NCBI RefSeq assembly: GCF_024609785.1 | Contig: NZ_JANHJQ010000007.1 | Span: forward strand, 1 to 64,000 | Length of the DNA: 64,000 nucleotides | Direction of reading: 5' to 3' | From: Pseudalkalibacillus decolorationis | Lineage (GTDB): Bacteria; Bacillota; Bacilli; Bacillales; Fictibacillaceae | Part shown: in pieces, positions 42,409 to 51,119 of the stretch | Numbering within the stretch: the first letter of the stretch is position 1 | How the letters are laid out: each line of letters begins with the position of its first letter | Notes under the pieces: generated by a model | What the model was told of the DNA's origin: nothing | What the model saw: the letters and a program-made list of their open reading frames with translations, nothing else | Databases searched by the model: none | Made by a program: the position numbers and the translations under genes

Positions 42409-43779
42409 ATGCTTCAAGAGGATTTTAATGTGAAGAATGAAATATTAGAAGCTATTATAGATAATGCATTCGAATGGGTTGTTGTTGTGGATCCACAAGG
42501 CATTGTGCGCTTTATGAATAAGACTTATTGTGAATTCCTTGCGGTGGATGCGAGGGAAGTCATAGGAATGCATGTGACAGATGTGATTGAAAATACGAGA
42601 ATGCACATTGTTGCGAAATCGGGAAAAGAAGAAATTGCAGATCTACAGTTTATAAAAGGGAATTACATGATCGCGAACCGGATACCAATCCTTCATGATG
42701 AAAAGGTAGTAGCCGCACTTGGGACTGTAATTTTCCGTGATACTGAACAATGGAAAAAGATGAACAGCCACGTGAAGAGTCTTTTTTCTGAGCTGGAATT
42801 TTACCGTAAAGAATGGACGGCCGATAACGGTGCAAAATATTCGTTAAATGATATTATCGGAAGTTCGGTTGCCATCCTGGATTTGAAAGAACGAGTTAAA
42901 AAGATTTCAAGTGGTGATATTTCAGTTCTCATACGTGGAGAAAGCGGGACTGGGAAAGAACTATTTGCCCATAGTATCCACCAGTTGAGCGAACGTAGTG
43001 GTGCTCCTTTTGTCAAAGTGAATTGTGCAGCGATTCCAGATACTTTACTAGAGTCAGAGCTTTTTGGTTATGTTGAAGGGGCGTTTACGGGTGCGAAAAA
43101 AGGTGGAAAGGTCGGTAAATTGCAACTCGCAAATGAAGGAACCCTTTTTTTAGATGAGATTGGAGATATGCCGATTCAAATGCAGGCGAAGCTACTAAGG
43201 GTACTCCAGGAAAAAGAAATTGAACCCATTGGATCGAATCGTCAGGAGCAGATCAATGTCCGTGTGATTGCAGCGACGAATCGACCTCTTGAAAAGATGG
43301 TCCAGGAAAAGCTGTTTCGAGAGGATCTCTTTTACCGGATAAATGGGTTCCAGCTCAACGTTCCTCCACTAAGGGAGCGAAAGGATGACATTCTTACTTT
43401 GACAAATTCTTTCCTTACGAAGGTTACCCGAAGAACTGGTAAACGAGTGAACCATATCAATCAAGATGCAATGGATCTCCTGTATCACCATAATTGGCCT
43501 GGGAACATAAGGGAGCTAGAAAATGTTATTGAAGCAGCGGTACACCTCACATATGTAGAGTCTATCGGAGTTCATTCATTACCGGAATATTTAACTGAGA
43601 AGAATTTATTAAGAGTTGGGAAGCAATCGTTGAAAAAGTTGCTCGAACAAACGGAACGCAAAGCAATCAAAGAGGCGCTTGATCAAAATCAAGGCAATAA
43701 ATTATTAGCAGCGAAAACGTTAGGCATTGGAAAGTCTAGTTTTTATGAAAAGATTCGTAAATTCCAATTGGATGAATGA
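42409..43779 (+). CDS. Sigma-54-dependent transcriptional activator with PAS domain
   Basis: A 456-residue activator: PAS sensor (about 11-115, IIDNAFEWVVVVDPQGIVRFMN), AAA+ domain with Walker A GESGTGKE (177-184), the sigma-54 contact loop G-A-F-T-G-A (224-229), Walker B LFLDEIGDM and a C-terminal Fis-type helix-turn-helix (KLLAAKTLGIGKSSFYEKI). There is no receiver domain, so a ligand rather than phosphorylation probably triggers it. Immediately downstream are palindromic sites and a sigma-54 promoter for the GntP/hydroxybutyrate dehydrogenase genes, its evident targets. Confidence 0.95.
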   Translation: MLQEDFNVKNEILEAIIDNAFEWVVVVDPQGIVRFMNKTYCEFLAVDAREVIGMHVTDVIENTRMHIVAKSGKEEIADLQFIKGNYMIANRIPILHDEKVVAALGTVIFRDTEQWKKMNSHVKSLFSELEFYRKEWTADNGAKYSLNDIIGSSVAILDLKERVKKISSGDISVLIRGESGTGKELFAHSIHQLSERSGAPFVKVNCAAIPDTLLESELFGYVEGAFTGAKKGGKVGKLQLANEGTLFLDEIGDMPIQMQAKLLRVLQEKEIEPIGSNRQEQINVRVIAATNRPLEKMVQEKLFREDLFYRINGFQLNVPPLRERKDDILTLTNSFLTKVTRRTGKRVNHINQDAMDLLYHHNWPGNIRELENVIEAAVHLTYVESIGVHSLPEYLTEKNLLRVGKQSLKKLLEQTERKAIKEALDQNQGNKLLAAKTLGIGKSSFYEKIRKFQLDE

Positions 43780-43875
43780 AATTCCAGAATCCCGGAAAGT
43801 GTTCCGGAATTCTGGAATTTTGTGTTTGGAGGTTTCTCAGGGAGATTCGCATTTAGCATTCCGATATTTCGGAAT
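43780..43875 (+). promoter_or_regulatory. Upstream activator sites for the sigma-54 activator
   Basis: AATTCCAGAATCCCGGAA / TTCCGGAATTCTGGAATT (43780-43797 and 43802-43819) is an almost perfect 18-bp inverted repeat, and ATTCCGATATTTCGGAAT (43858-43875) is a second palindrome sharing TTCCG..CGGAA. They lie 50-145 bases before the -24/-12 promoter, the usual place for activator binding. The first may also act as a weak terminator. Confidence 0.75.
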
Positions 43876-43923
43876 ACTCCAACTAGCCCTTTTCAAAAAT
43901 AGCACTACCAAAGGACAAAAGAC

Positions 43924-43940
43924 TTGGCACGATAATTGCA
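43924..43940 (+). promoter_or_regulatory. Sigma-54 (SigL) promoter
   Basis: TTGGCAC-GATAA-TTGCA gives the invariant GG at 43926-43927 and GC at 43938-43939 with ten bases between. It matches the TGGCAC-N5-TTGCA consensus completely. Confidence 0.93.
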
Positions 43941-44092
43941 ATTATAGAAAAGGGAGCGGACACATGGAACACGTATACCCAGTTTATTACTCACCATCAT
44001 GGAAGTCTCGTGCGCACTTATTGTTGATTAAATTGAAAGCGGTTCCACATGCTCTTATAAAAAGAAATGATATTGGTAAAGGGGGAAGACTT

Positions 44093-45412
44093 ATGTTGAG
44101 TATGATCGGTTTAATTGGAGGGCTGGCACTACTCATTATTTTAACGATGCGTGGAATGAACCTGCTGATTGTTGCGCCCTTTTGTGCATTATTTGTGGCA
44201 GTATTAAGTGGGTTGCCACTCTTTCCACAGCTTGCAGGTGAAGGGGAGGCCAATCTAGTCGGTAATTACATGGCTGGGTTTTCAGGGTTTGTGGCTGCCT
44301 GGTTTTTAATGTTCTTGCTCGGTGCTGTTTTCGGAAAAGTAATGGAGGACAGCGGTGCAGCGGATAGCGTCTCCAAGTGGGTCGTGACAAAACTTGGAAT
44401 GAAAAAGGCGGTTCTAGCTATTGTCATTGCCTGTGCGATTTTAACGTATGGGGGAGTCAGTCTATTCGTTGTTGCGTTTTCTGTCTATCCGATGGCGTTA
44501 AGTTTGTTTAAACAAGCAGATTTACCACGACGTTTTATCCCAGCAGCACTCGCATTCGGATCAGTTACGTTCACGATGACGTCAGCCGGATCACCAGAAA
44601 TTCAAAACTGGATCCCAATTGAATATTTGGGAACATCACCATATGCAGGCTGGGAAGTGAGCCTTATTGTAGCAGTCTTTATGGCTGTTTTCGGTTACTG
44701 GTGGTTGAAAAAGATGATTACGAAGGCTGTCTCGAAAGGGGAACGTTTTGAAGCTCGGGAAGATGATCCAAAGGTACTTGAAAAAGAGCTTCCTAATTCG
44801 ATTTTTGGGCTTGTTCCGCTCGTTGTCGTTCTAATCATTTCGTTTATTTTCCATGATTCGTTAGAACAATCAGCCTTGATCGTCGCATTACTCGGTGGGA
44901 TCATCGCTACGTACTTGTTAAACCGAAACTATTTTACCGATTTCTGGACAGCAGTTTCAGCAGGGACACTTGGTGCATTAATTGCGATCGGGAATACAGC
45001 AGCTGTTGTAGGATTCGGTGGTGTGGCGAAAGCAGTACCAGCCTTCGATACCGCAGTTGAAGCAATGACAAATATTCCAGGTAGTCCGTTAATTGGCAGT
45101 GCGATAGCAGTCAGTGTGATTGCGGGGATGACGGGATCCGCTTCTGGCGGTCAGGCAATTGCTTTACCGATTCTTGCACCACATTATATGGATCTTGGTG
45201 TGAACCCCGAGGCATTGCATAGGACAGTAGCAATCTCTTCTGGTGCACTCGATTCCTTGCCGCACAACGGGTATGTAGTTACAACCGTTCGGGCAATCTG
45301 TGGAGAAACCCACCAAGCTGCTTATGGTGCGGTTGGAGCTTTGACTGTAATCGTTCCTTTGCTCGGGTTGGCAATTGCAATCATCCTCTTTTCATTTGGA
45401 CTAGGAATTTAA
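44093..45412 (+). CDS. GntP-family permease, probable 3-hydroxybutyrate uptake
   Basis: About 439 residues from ATG 44093, seven bases after AAAGGGGG. Around twelve transmembrane helices; conserved blocks SAGSPEIQNWIPIEYLG and TGSASGGQAIALPILAPHY belong to the GntP group. An in-frame ATG at 43964 would add 43 hydrophilic residues and also has a fair ribosome binding site; the membrane protein is complete without it. Placed between the sigma-54 promoter and a 3-hydroxybutyrate dehydrogenase gene, it most likely imports 3-hydroxybutyrate or a similar acid. Confidence 0.9.
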   Translation: MLSMIGLIGGLALLIILTMRGMNLLIVAPFCALFVAVLSGLPLFPQLAGEGEANLVGNYMAGFSGFVAAWFLMFLLGAVFGKVMEDSGAADSVSKWVVTKLGMKKAVLAIVIACAILTYGGVSLFVVAFSVYPMALSLFKQADLPRRFIPAALAFGSVTFTMTSAGSPEIQNWIPIEYLGTSPYAGWEVSLIVAVFMAVFGYWWLKKMITKAVSKGERFEAREDDPKVLEKELPNSIFGLVPLVVVLIISFIFHDSLEQSALIVALLGGIIATYLLNRNYFTDFWTAVSAGTLGALIAIGNTAAVVGFGGVAKAVPAFDTAVEAMTNIPGSPLIGSAIAVSVIAGMTGSASGGQAIALPILAPHYMDLGVNPEALHRTVAISSGALDSLPHNGYVVTTVRAICGETHQAAYGAVGALTVIVPLLGLAIAIILFSFGLGI

Positions 45413-45433
45413 GCATATAAGGAGGAAGGTATC

Positions 45434-46210
45434 GTGGTTCAAGATAAAGTGGTTTATATAACAGGTGCGGCGAGTGGAATCGGAAACGAAATTGCGAGGA
45501 CTTTTGCCGAAAACGGAGCCAAAATTGTGTTGAGTGACATGAATGAAGAGGGTGTATTGAAAGCTGCTTCAGAATTGGAGAAAGATGGCTTCGAAGCACT
45601 CGGACTCCGTTGTGATGTCACGAATGAAGAAGAGGTGAAGCAGACAATTACACAATCTGCAGAGCGCTTTGGACGGTTGGATGTCTTGATCAACAACGCA
45701 GGTCTTCAACATGTTGCCTCCATTGAGGAGTTCCCAACTGAGAAATTTGAATTGCTCATACGGGTTATGCTGGTTGCACCTTTTATCGCCATCAAACATG
45801 TCATGCCGATTATGAAAAAGCAACAATTTGGACGGATTTTAAATATGTCATCAATCAATGGATTAATCGGGTTTTCAGGGAAAGCCGCTTATAACAGTGC
45901 AAAGCATGGGGTGATAGGGCTTACCAAGGTTACGGCATTAGAAGGAGCGGAACACGGTATTACAGCAAACGCAATTTGTCCAGGATATATTGATACACCA
46001 CTTGTTCGAAATCAACTGGAGGACATTGCGAAAAACCGCGGCATTACGAAGGAAAAAGTAATGGAAGAAGTGATCTATCCGTTAGTTCCGCAAAAACGGT
46101 TGTTATCTGTTGATGAAGTAGCGGATTATACGATGTTTCTAGCAAGCGATAAGGCAAGAGGTGTTACAGGTCAAGCGGTTGTAATTGATGGCGGCTATAC
46201 CGCTCAATAA
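45434..46210 (+). CDS. 3-hydroxybutyrate dehydrogenase (SDR family)
   Basis: A 258-residue classical short-chain dehydrogenase from GTG 45434 (AGGAGGAAGG site). TGAASGIG cofactor loop (about 9-16), NNAG, catalytic Ser-Tyr-Lys with Y-N-S-A-K, and the SDR C-terminal INGLIGF..NAICPGYIDTPLV and LLSVDEVADYTMFLASD..VIDGGYTAQ typical of D-3-hydroxybutyrate dehydrogenases. It oxidises 3-hydroxybutyrate to acetoacetate with NAD. Cotranscribed with the GntP gene 21 bases upstream; no CoA-transferase follows. Confidence 0.9.
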   Translation: MVQDKVVYITGAASGIGNEIARTFAENGAKIVLSDMNEEGVLKAASELEKDGFEALGLRCDVTNEEEVKQTITQSAERFGRLDVLINNAGLQHVASIEEFPTEKFELLIRVMLVAPFIAIKHVMPIMKKQQFGRILNMSSINGLIGFSGKAAYNSAKHGVIGLTKVTALEGAEHGITANAICPGYIDTPLVRNQLEDIAKNRGITKEKVMEEVIYPLVPQKRLLSVDEVADYTMFLASDKARGVTGQAVVIDGGYTAQ

Positions 46211-46219
46211 TTTATTCTT

Positions 46220-46256
46220 GAGTGCTCTCTGAATTAAAGAGAGTGCTCTTTTTTTT
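46220..46256 (+). terminator. Terminator of the hydroxybutyrate operon
   Basis: GAGTGCTCTCT-N7-AGAGAGTGCTC (two G-U pairs) followed by nine T. Confidence 0.88.
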
Positions 46257-46259
46257 TAA

Positions 46260-46559
46260 AAAGAAAAATCAAAATTACAACTGATTTTTCCCATGGATAT
46301 GATTCAAATCTATTGAAATGTCACTCCAATCGAATGAAACTCCTTTAAATAGCATCTTTAGAAGATCGGGATATGGTAAAATTATTATACTGAATATATC
46401 CAAAACTTGGAATAACGTGAAACATTTTTCCCTGTCATCCGTATAAAGAAGATACTTAAAATGTACTAGATTATAAATGGTCGAGAGGAATCGGGACCAG
46501 CAACCGATTGATTCCAATTAAGAATAGATTATGCACACAAAGGAATTGAGGAATTCGGA
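46260..46559. other. Non-coding stretch before the polysaccharide deacetylase gene
   Basis: No supported gene; an 80-codon minus-strand frame at 46275-46517 has no ribosome binding site and a poor product. The stretch should hold the deacetylase promoter, but no clear consensus was found. Confidence 0.4.
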
Positions 46560-47273
46560 ATGAAAAAGGCAATAATCATTATTGCAGTTACATTAACAGC
46601 AGTCTTCCTTCTTTTATTTGGGATGTGGGAGCTGATGAATGCAAGGAGTTTCCAAGTTTTTGGTGGGCTCATTGACCAGGTCGAGACCGAGGAAAAGGTC
46701 GTAGCACTAACGTTTGATGATGGTCCAACTCACAAGACGGATGAGATATTGAAGGTCCTTGCTGATGCCGATGTAAAGGCGACCTTCTTTTTAAACGGAA
46801 ACATGATCGAAAAGAATCCGGAAGCAGCAGAAGATATTGTTCAAGCTGGACACGAAGTAGGAAATCATACGTATTCTCACGAACGGATGATTTTTAAATC
46901 GTATTCTTTTATTGAGGAAGAGATTGAAATGACAGATAAATTAATACGGGATGCAGGGTATGTTGGCGACATTCATTTTCGTCCGCCAAATGGGAAAAAG
47001 CTTTTTCTCTTGCCGTATTATCTGAAAGAGCATGATCGGAAAACAATTATGTGGAACATTGAGCCAGATTCTTATCCAGAGATCGCAGGGGACGCTGGAC
47101 AGATCGTAAAGCATGTGAACGAGAATGTTAAACCCGGTTCGATTATTTTGTTGCATGTTATGTATGACTATGAAGAACGAGAATCCTTAGAGTCAGTGGT
47201 TAGGATTATAGAAACATTGAAAGAAGAGGGCTATTCTATTAATACGGTATCTGAGCTTCTAGAATACAGGTAG
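46560..47273 (+). CDS. Membrane-anchored polysaccharide deacetylase
   Basis: A 237-residue protein with an N-terminal anchor (about 4-24) and a NodB domain (about 47-230). Motif 1 is T-F-D53-D54-G-P, the metal ligands are H103 and H107 in G-N-H-T-Y-S-H, motif 3 is R-P-P-N-G and a late LLHVMYDYE block supplies the catalytic histidine. It removes N-acetyl groups from peptidoglycan or a similar glycan outside the membrane. ATG 46560 is preceded by AAAGGAATTGAGGAA. Confidence 0.92.
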   Translation: MKKAIIIIAVTLTAVFLLLFGMWELMNARSFQVFGGLIDQVETEEKVVALTFDDGPTHKTDEILKVLADADVKATFFLNGNMIEKNPEAAEDIVQAGHEVGNHTYSHERMIFKSYSFIEEEIEMTDKLIRDAGYVGDIHFRPPNGKKLFLLPYYLKEHDRKTIMWNIEPDSYPEIAGDAGQIVKHVNENVKPGSIILLHVMYDYEERESLESVVRIIETLKEEGYSINTVSELLEYR

Positions 47274-47302
47274 AAAACTTTTACATAGTAGGGGGCAGCT
47301 TT

Positions 47303-49036
47303 ATGAAGGAACAAGCGAGTTGGAAACAGCTCATCCAGTTGATTCGTATGACTAATCCACCAAAAGTCACACTCGGCATCGCGATGGTTTTGAGCGTCAT
47401 AACAACCTTCGCTGGACTTGCAATCCCTCTTCTGACAAGTCGGTTGATTGATCATTTTTCACTTGCTGACTTAAATACAACCACGATCATCTGGATTGTT
47501 GTCGCATTTATTTTACAGGCAGTTGCAGGTGGGGTCTCGGTCTATTTTCTTGCTCACACCGGGCAAAGGATCATCTCATCGTTAAGAGAGCGCTTATGGA
47601 ATAAACTACTGATTTTACCAGTCAGTTATTATGATCAACACGAAACGGGTGACACGGTAAGCCGGATTACAAATGATACGAGTATTATCAAAAATTTAAT
47701 AACGGACCATTTAACCGGATTTGTGACAGGTCTCATTTCAATCATCGGAACTATTGGAGTCTTGTTGTTTCTAGATTGGCGGCTCACACTTGTGATGTTT
47801 TCGATTATTCCTTTGTCGTTGATTGTTGTCATTCCAATCGGAAAAAAGATGGTTTCTATTTCAAGAAGTCTTCAAAATGAAACGGCTAAATTTTCTGCTA
47901 CAGCTACGCGTGTTTTAGCTGAAATCCGTTTGGTGAAAGCGTCAAATGCAGAGGACGTAGAGTCGAATCGGGGGCAAGACGGGATCAAAACATTATACCG
48001 GTTCGGAATAAAAGAGGGAATCATTCAAGCAATCATGGCCCCGATGATTTCCTCGATGATCATCGTGGTACTTGTATTTGTCATCGGTTATGGCGGACTA
48101 AGGGTTTCACAAGGAGAAATGACTGCTGGTGAACTAGTCGCTTTCTTTATCTACCTCTTTCAAATCATCATGCCAATAACGCAAATTGGGGCTTTTTTTA
48201 CCGAGTTTCAGAAGACAATTGGTGCCACTGAAAAAGTGATATCTATTTTAGAGCAAGACGAAGAGAAACTAAGCACTGGTGAATTAATTAAGGATAAACA
48301 CAAGTCACTTTCCTATGATTCTGTGAGCTTTGGCTATGATTCAACAACGAAGGTTATTGATGATGTGAGCTTTACGGTCAATCCTGGAACCGTAACAGCG
48401 ATTGTCGGGCCAAGCGGAAGCGGGAAAACGACCCTTTTCGCTTTGTTCGAACAGTTTTATAATCCGAACAATGGAGTGATCAAATGGGGAGATATTCCGA
48501 TTCCTCATTTTTCATTACGCGCATGGAGACGTGAGATTGGATATGTTTCTCAAGAAAGCCCCCTTTATGCGGGCACAATCCGGGAGAATATCTTATACGG
48601 GTCCGATACGGATAAAACGGAGGAAGAGTTGAAGTCAGCAGCGCAAATGGCTTATGCAGATTTTTTTATTGATGAACTTCCAAATGGATATGAAACAGAG
48701 GTTGGAGAAAGAGGAATCAAGCTTTCAGGTGGACAACGTCAACGAATTGCGATTGCGAGGGCGTTACTTCGCGATCCCCATATATTAATGCTCGATGAGG
48801 CAACATCCAGTTTAGACAGTCAATCTGAAGTCGTTGTTCAGCAGGCTTTAAACAATCTAATGAAGGGGCGATCAACGCTCGTCATTGCACATCGATTATC
48901 AACGGTGGTCAATGCAGATCAAATCGTATTTTTGGAAAAAGGGAAAATTACCGGAGTCGGAACCCACGAGGAGTTGTTGCGGAATCACGAGCTCTATCGT
49001 GAATTTGCCATTCAACAACTACAAACACAACAGTAA
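47303..49036 (+). CDS. bmrA: Multidrug ABC transporter BmrA-like (half transporter)
   Basis: A 577-residue homodimer-forming exporter: six transmembrane helices (about 20-300), Walker A GPSGSGKTT (about 372-380), Q loop YVSQESPLYAGTIRENI, signature LSGGQRQRIA, Walker B ILMLDEATSSLDSQ and H-loop IAHRLSTV. Blocks such as LRERLWNKLLILPVSYYD and EIRLVKASNAEDVE follow the BmrA (YvcC) pattern closely. It exports drugs and lipids. Starts 27 bases after the deacetylase gene, so cotranscription is possible. Confidence 0.92.
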   Translation: MKEQASWKQLIQLIRMTNPPKVTLGIAMVLSVITTFAGLAIPLLTSRLIDHFSLADLNTTTIIWIVVAFILQAVAGGVSVYFLAHTGQRIISSLRERLWNKLLILPVSYYDQHETGDTVSRITNDTSIIKNLITDHLTGFVTGLISIIGTIGVLLFLDWRLTLVMFSIIPLSLIVVIPIGKKMVSISRSLQNETAKFSATATRVLAEIRLVKASNAEDVESNRGQDGIKTLYRFGIKEGIIQAIMAPMISSMIIVVLVFVIGYGGLRVSQGEMTAGELVAFFIYLFQIIMPITQIGAFFTEFQKTIGATEKVISILEQDEEKLSTGELIKDKHKSLSYDSVSFGYDSTTKVIDDVSFTVNPGTVTAIVGPSGSGKTTLFALFEQFYNPNNGVIKWGDIPIPHFSLRAWRREIGYVSQESPLYAGTIRENILYGSDTDKTEEELKSAAQMAYADFFIDELPNGYETEVGERGIKLSGGQRQRIAIARALLRDPHILMLDEATSSLDSQSEVVVQQALNNLMKGRSTLVIAHRLSTVVNADQIVFLEKGKITGVGTHEELLRNHELYREFAIQQLQTQQ

Positions 49037-49067
49037 GGGAGTTTCGATTGAGAAGACGTAAAGGAAA

Positions 49068-49116
49068 GGGGTGACCCAGCATCGGTTTCTTATCGATGTT
49101 TTGAGTCACCCCCACC
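49068..49116. terminator. Bidirectional terminator
   Basis: GGGGTGAC..CATCG-TTTCTTA-CGATG..GTCACCCC: a two-part stem between the convergent bmrA and DUF2524 genes. Confidence 0.75.
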
Positions 49117-49119
49117 ATT

Positions 49120-49383
49120 TTAATCATCGATGATCATGTCGTTTTGCATCTCAATTATTTGTGCCATAACACGTTGGATTTGCTCACGTTGTTGTGCTGT
49201 TGAACTATGGGAAACTTTTTGCAAATCGAGATAAGCCTCTTCAAGCTGTTGCTGGGCACTTGAAAAGGTTGCATCATCAATTTGTGGCTCCTGACGGTTG
49301 TACAAATCGTTTTGTTCCTTGGCATAATCAAGTACGTGCTCTGCCCGATCAAGAAAAGTACGAAGTGATTCACGCTCTGTCAT
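49120..49383 (-). CDS. YtzC-like DUF2524 protein
   Basis: An 87-residue, fully helical and acidic protein from ATG 49383 (AAGGAGG site). FLDRAEHVLDYAKEQNDLYN and ATFSSAQQQLEEAYLDLQKV..STAQQREQIQRV match the DUF2524 pattern of B. subtilis YtzC. Function unknown; expected to be cytosolic. Confidence 0.85.
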   Translation of the reverse strand: MTERESLRTFLDRAEHVLDYAKEQNDLYNRQEPQIDDATFSSAQQQLEEAYLDLQKVSHSSTAQQREQIQRVMAQIIEMQNDMIIDD

Positions 49384-49556
49384 ACTAATTTCCTCCTTAC
49401 TCGTTATCAACAACTAGTATGGTAAAAAACGGTATGGAATATGTGTGTTGAAGAAGTAGGACATTCGCATAATTTTATTTGATTCCATATTTGTCCCTAT
49501 CATAGGGCTTTCATTTACATAAAGTAGTAGTGAAACAGGAAAAGGAGGCAGAAAAA

Positions 49557-49739
49557 ATGAGCGGTTACAAACCAAAAGGGAAAGGATTTACTTTAATCGT
49601 TGTGTTGTTTATCCTTTTAATTATCGTTGGAGCTTCTCAAGCTGGCGGATACGGCGGCTATGATGGTGGATACGATTGCGGCTGTGACGGATACGGATAT
49701 GGCGGCGGATATGGATACGGCCAAGGCGGCTGGTGGTAA
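49557..49739 (+). CDS. YjcZ-family small Gly/Tyr-rich membrane protein
   Basis: A 60-residue protein from ATG 49557 (AAAGGAGG site). One transmembrane helix (GFTLIVVLFILLIIVGASQA) followed by a Gly-Tyr-rich tail with C-G-C (GGYDCGCDGYGYGGGYGYGQ). Relatives named YjcZ are linked to the spore in Bacillus, though the role is unknown. A terminator follows closely. Confidence 0.85.
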   Translation: MSGYKPKGKGFTLIVVLFILLIIVGASQAGGYGGYDGGYDCGCDGYGYGGGYGYGQGGWW

Positions 49740-49752
49740 GACTATAAAGAAA

Positions 49753-49830
49753 ACAGATGGAGAATGCCTACCATCTGCTTTTAAAAGGTTTACTTTTAAA
49801 TGGGATGGCGCCTTTAGTCATCCCTTTCGT
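49753..49830 (+). terminator. Two consecutive terminators after the YjcZ-type gene
   Basis: CAGATGG-N10-CCATCTG then CTTTT at 49754-49782, and GGGATGG-N9-TCATCCC then TTT at 49802-49826. Confidence 0.75.
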
Positions 49831-49895
49831 AATTATGTGAATTTATGAAAGGTTTTTTGTTATTATGGATACTAATATGAAAGGTGGTAATCAAT

Positions 49896-50156
49896 GTGAT
49901 GGGTTTAAAGATTCCTAAAGAGGATCGTGATCAAATGATTCAGAATGTACAAGTTTATTTTATCGAGGAACGAGGAGAAGAAATTGGTGATTTAGCTGCA
50001 GGCTTTCTGCTTGATTTTTTTATTAAAGAAGCGGGTCCATACATATATAATAAAGGTGTCCGTGATGCAAAAGACATTCTTCAGCAAAAGGTTGTCAACA
50101 TGGAAGAAGACATCGATGCACTTCAACGACCGATCGAATTGCATAAGCGGTATTAA
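49896..50156 (+). CDS. DUF2164-family protein
   Basis: About 86 residues from GTG 49896 (AAAGGTGG eight bases upstream; ATG 49899 is equally possible). It follows DUF2164 closely: IPKEDRDQMIQNVQVYFIEE, RGEEIGDLAAGFLLDFFIKE, AGPYIYNKGVRDAKDILQQK. Soluble, helical and acidic; function unknown. It is a lone gene with a short AT-rich leader. Confidence 0.88.
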   Translation: MMGLKIPKEDRDQMIQNVQVYFIEERGEEIGDLAAGFLLDFFIKEAGPYIYNKGVRDAKDILQQKVVNMEEDIDALQRPIELHKRY

Positions 50157-50204
50157 CAATACAGCTGTACAGATTAAGTTTTTGAAATATTCACAAAACA
50201 TTCA

Positions 50205-50233
50205 TTGACACTAGTCCCGACCCGTCATATAAT
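50205..50233 (+). promoter_or_regulatory. Perfect sigma-A promoter for the small ORF pair
   Basis: TTGACA (50205-50210), exactly 17 bases, TATAAT (50228-50233). Such a perfect match is rare and implies strong transcription unless repressed. An ATAAT-N15-ATTAT inverted repeat follows it at about 50235-50265. Confidence 0.85.
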
Positions 50234-50273
50234 ACGGATAATTTCATATGTATACATTATTATAGGTGGGTGA

Positions 50274-50387
50274 ATGAACGGCTTTAAGGACTACACCACA
50301 ACTTGCTTCAGGAACGCCACTCCAACTAGAAATAGATTATCCATGAACGAAAACACGGAGAATTTCGAGGAGGGACTAGTGTGGTAA
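50274..50387 (+). CDS. Small ORF 1 of a strongly promoted pair, 37 residues
   Basis: ATG 50274 follows AGGTGGGTGA. The product MNGFKDYTTTCFRNATPTRN then RLSMNENTENFEEGLVW has one cysteine and no membrane segment. Its last codons (CTAGTGTGGTAA) contain the GTG start of the second ORF, so translation is coupled. I recognise no family. It may be a leader peptide controlling the second ORF. Confidence 0.5.
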   Translation: MNGFKDYTTTCFRNATPTRNRLSMNENTENFEEGLVW

Positions 50388-50539
50388 AGAAGGATAAAGC
50401 CAATGAATCGTTTGATCAAAGTAATACAACGTATATCCGTGCCATGACATCTGAGGAATTAAAGCAATTTCACCAGAAAACATATGAAAAGTTTAGTAGA
50501 ATACTGGCATGTGAAAGAAGTAATACACGTAGAAAGTAG
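50381..50539 (+). CDS. Small ORF 2 of the pair, 52 residues
   Basis: GTG 50381 lies seven bases after GAGGAGGG and overlaps the first ORF. The product (VVKKDKANESFDQSNTTYIR, then AMTSEELKQFHQKTYEKFSR, ILACERSNTRRK) is basic and helical in its second half, with one cysteine. No family recognised. The strong promoter and ribosome binding site make it likely real; an antimicrobial, regulatory or stress-induced peptide are all possible. Confidence 0.6.
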   Translation: MVKKDKANESFDQSNTTYIRAMTSEELKQFHQKTYEKFSRILACERSNTRRK

Positions 50540-50588
50540 CTGAACAAGTTAGTGAGTAATCTCGATATACGTTATGTTTTTGGATTAA

Positions 50589-51119
50589 TCAGGAGTTTTG
50601 ATAAGGAGACTTTTCCATTCGTTCACTGCTGTATACATGAATAGGACGATCCCATTTAATAATTTGACACTCCTTCTTCATCCCGATTCGTTGGGCAACT
50701 GCAATTGAGGGAGTGTTATTTGGTGTGATCAACGAAATCATTTTCGGATATTGACACGTTTGAAAGCCATAGTTTAAACAGGATTTTGCTGCCTCAGTCG
50801 CAAATCCATTTCCCCAGAATTCCCTTATGAATGAGTAGCCGATTTCCATCTGAATAATTCCATTGACCTTTTGAGGGACAATGCCGCATTGACCGACAAA
50901 TGTTTGGTCTTTTTTTAATTCCACTGCCCATAGACCGACATTAAAGGCTTGGTAATTTTGGAGGTTCCATTCAATCCATTGTTTGGCTTCTGTCTCTGTT
51001 TTCGTACTAGGATAATAAGCCATCGCAACTGGATCTGAGAAAATTTTCATTAAGTGGCATACATCTGACATTGTTAGAGAACGTAAATGTAGTCGATCGG
51101 TTTCAAGCAATGGATTCAC
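50589..51119 (-). CDS. RimJ/RimL-type GNAT acetyltransferase
   Basis: A 176-residue protein: LLETDRLHLRSLTMSDVCHL at the start, IGYSFIREFWGNGFATEAAK as acyl-CoA loop (G-N-G-F-A), and NNTPSIAVAQRIGMKKE at the end. Substrate unknown. ATG 51119 follows GAAGAGGTG. Monocistronic. Confidence 0.88.
   Translation of the reverse strand: MNPLLETDRLHLRSLTMSDVCHLMKIFSDPVAMAYYPSTKTETEAKQWIEWNLQNYQAFNVGLWAVELKKDQTFVGQCGIVPQKVNGIIQMEIGYSFIREFWGNGFATEAAKSCLNYGFQTCQYPKMISLITPNNTPSIAVAQRIGMKKECQIIKWDRPIHVYSSERMEKSPYQNS

Noticed and set aside
46275-46517. An 80-codon minus-strand frame
   Set aside because: No ribosome binding site, odd composition, and the region should contain the promoter of the deacetylase gene.
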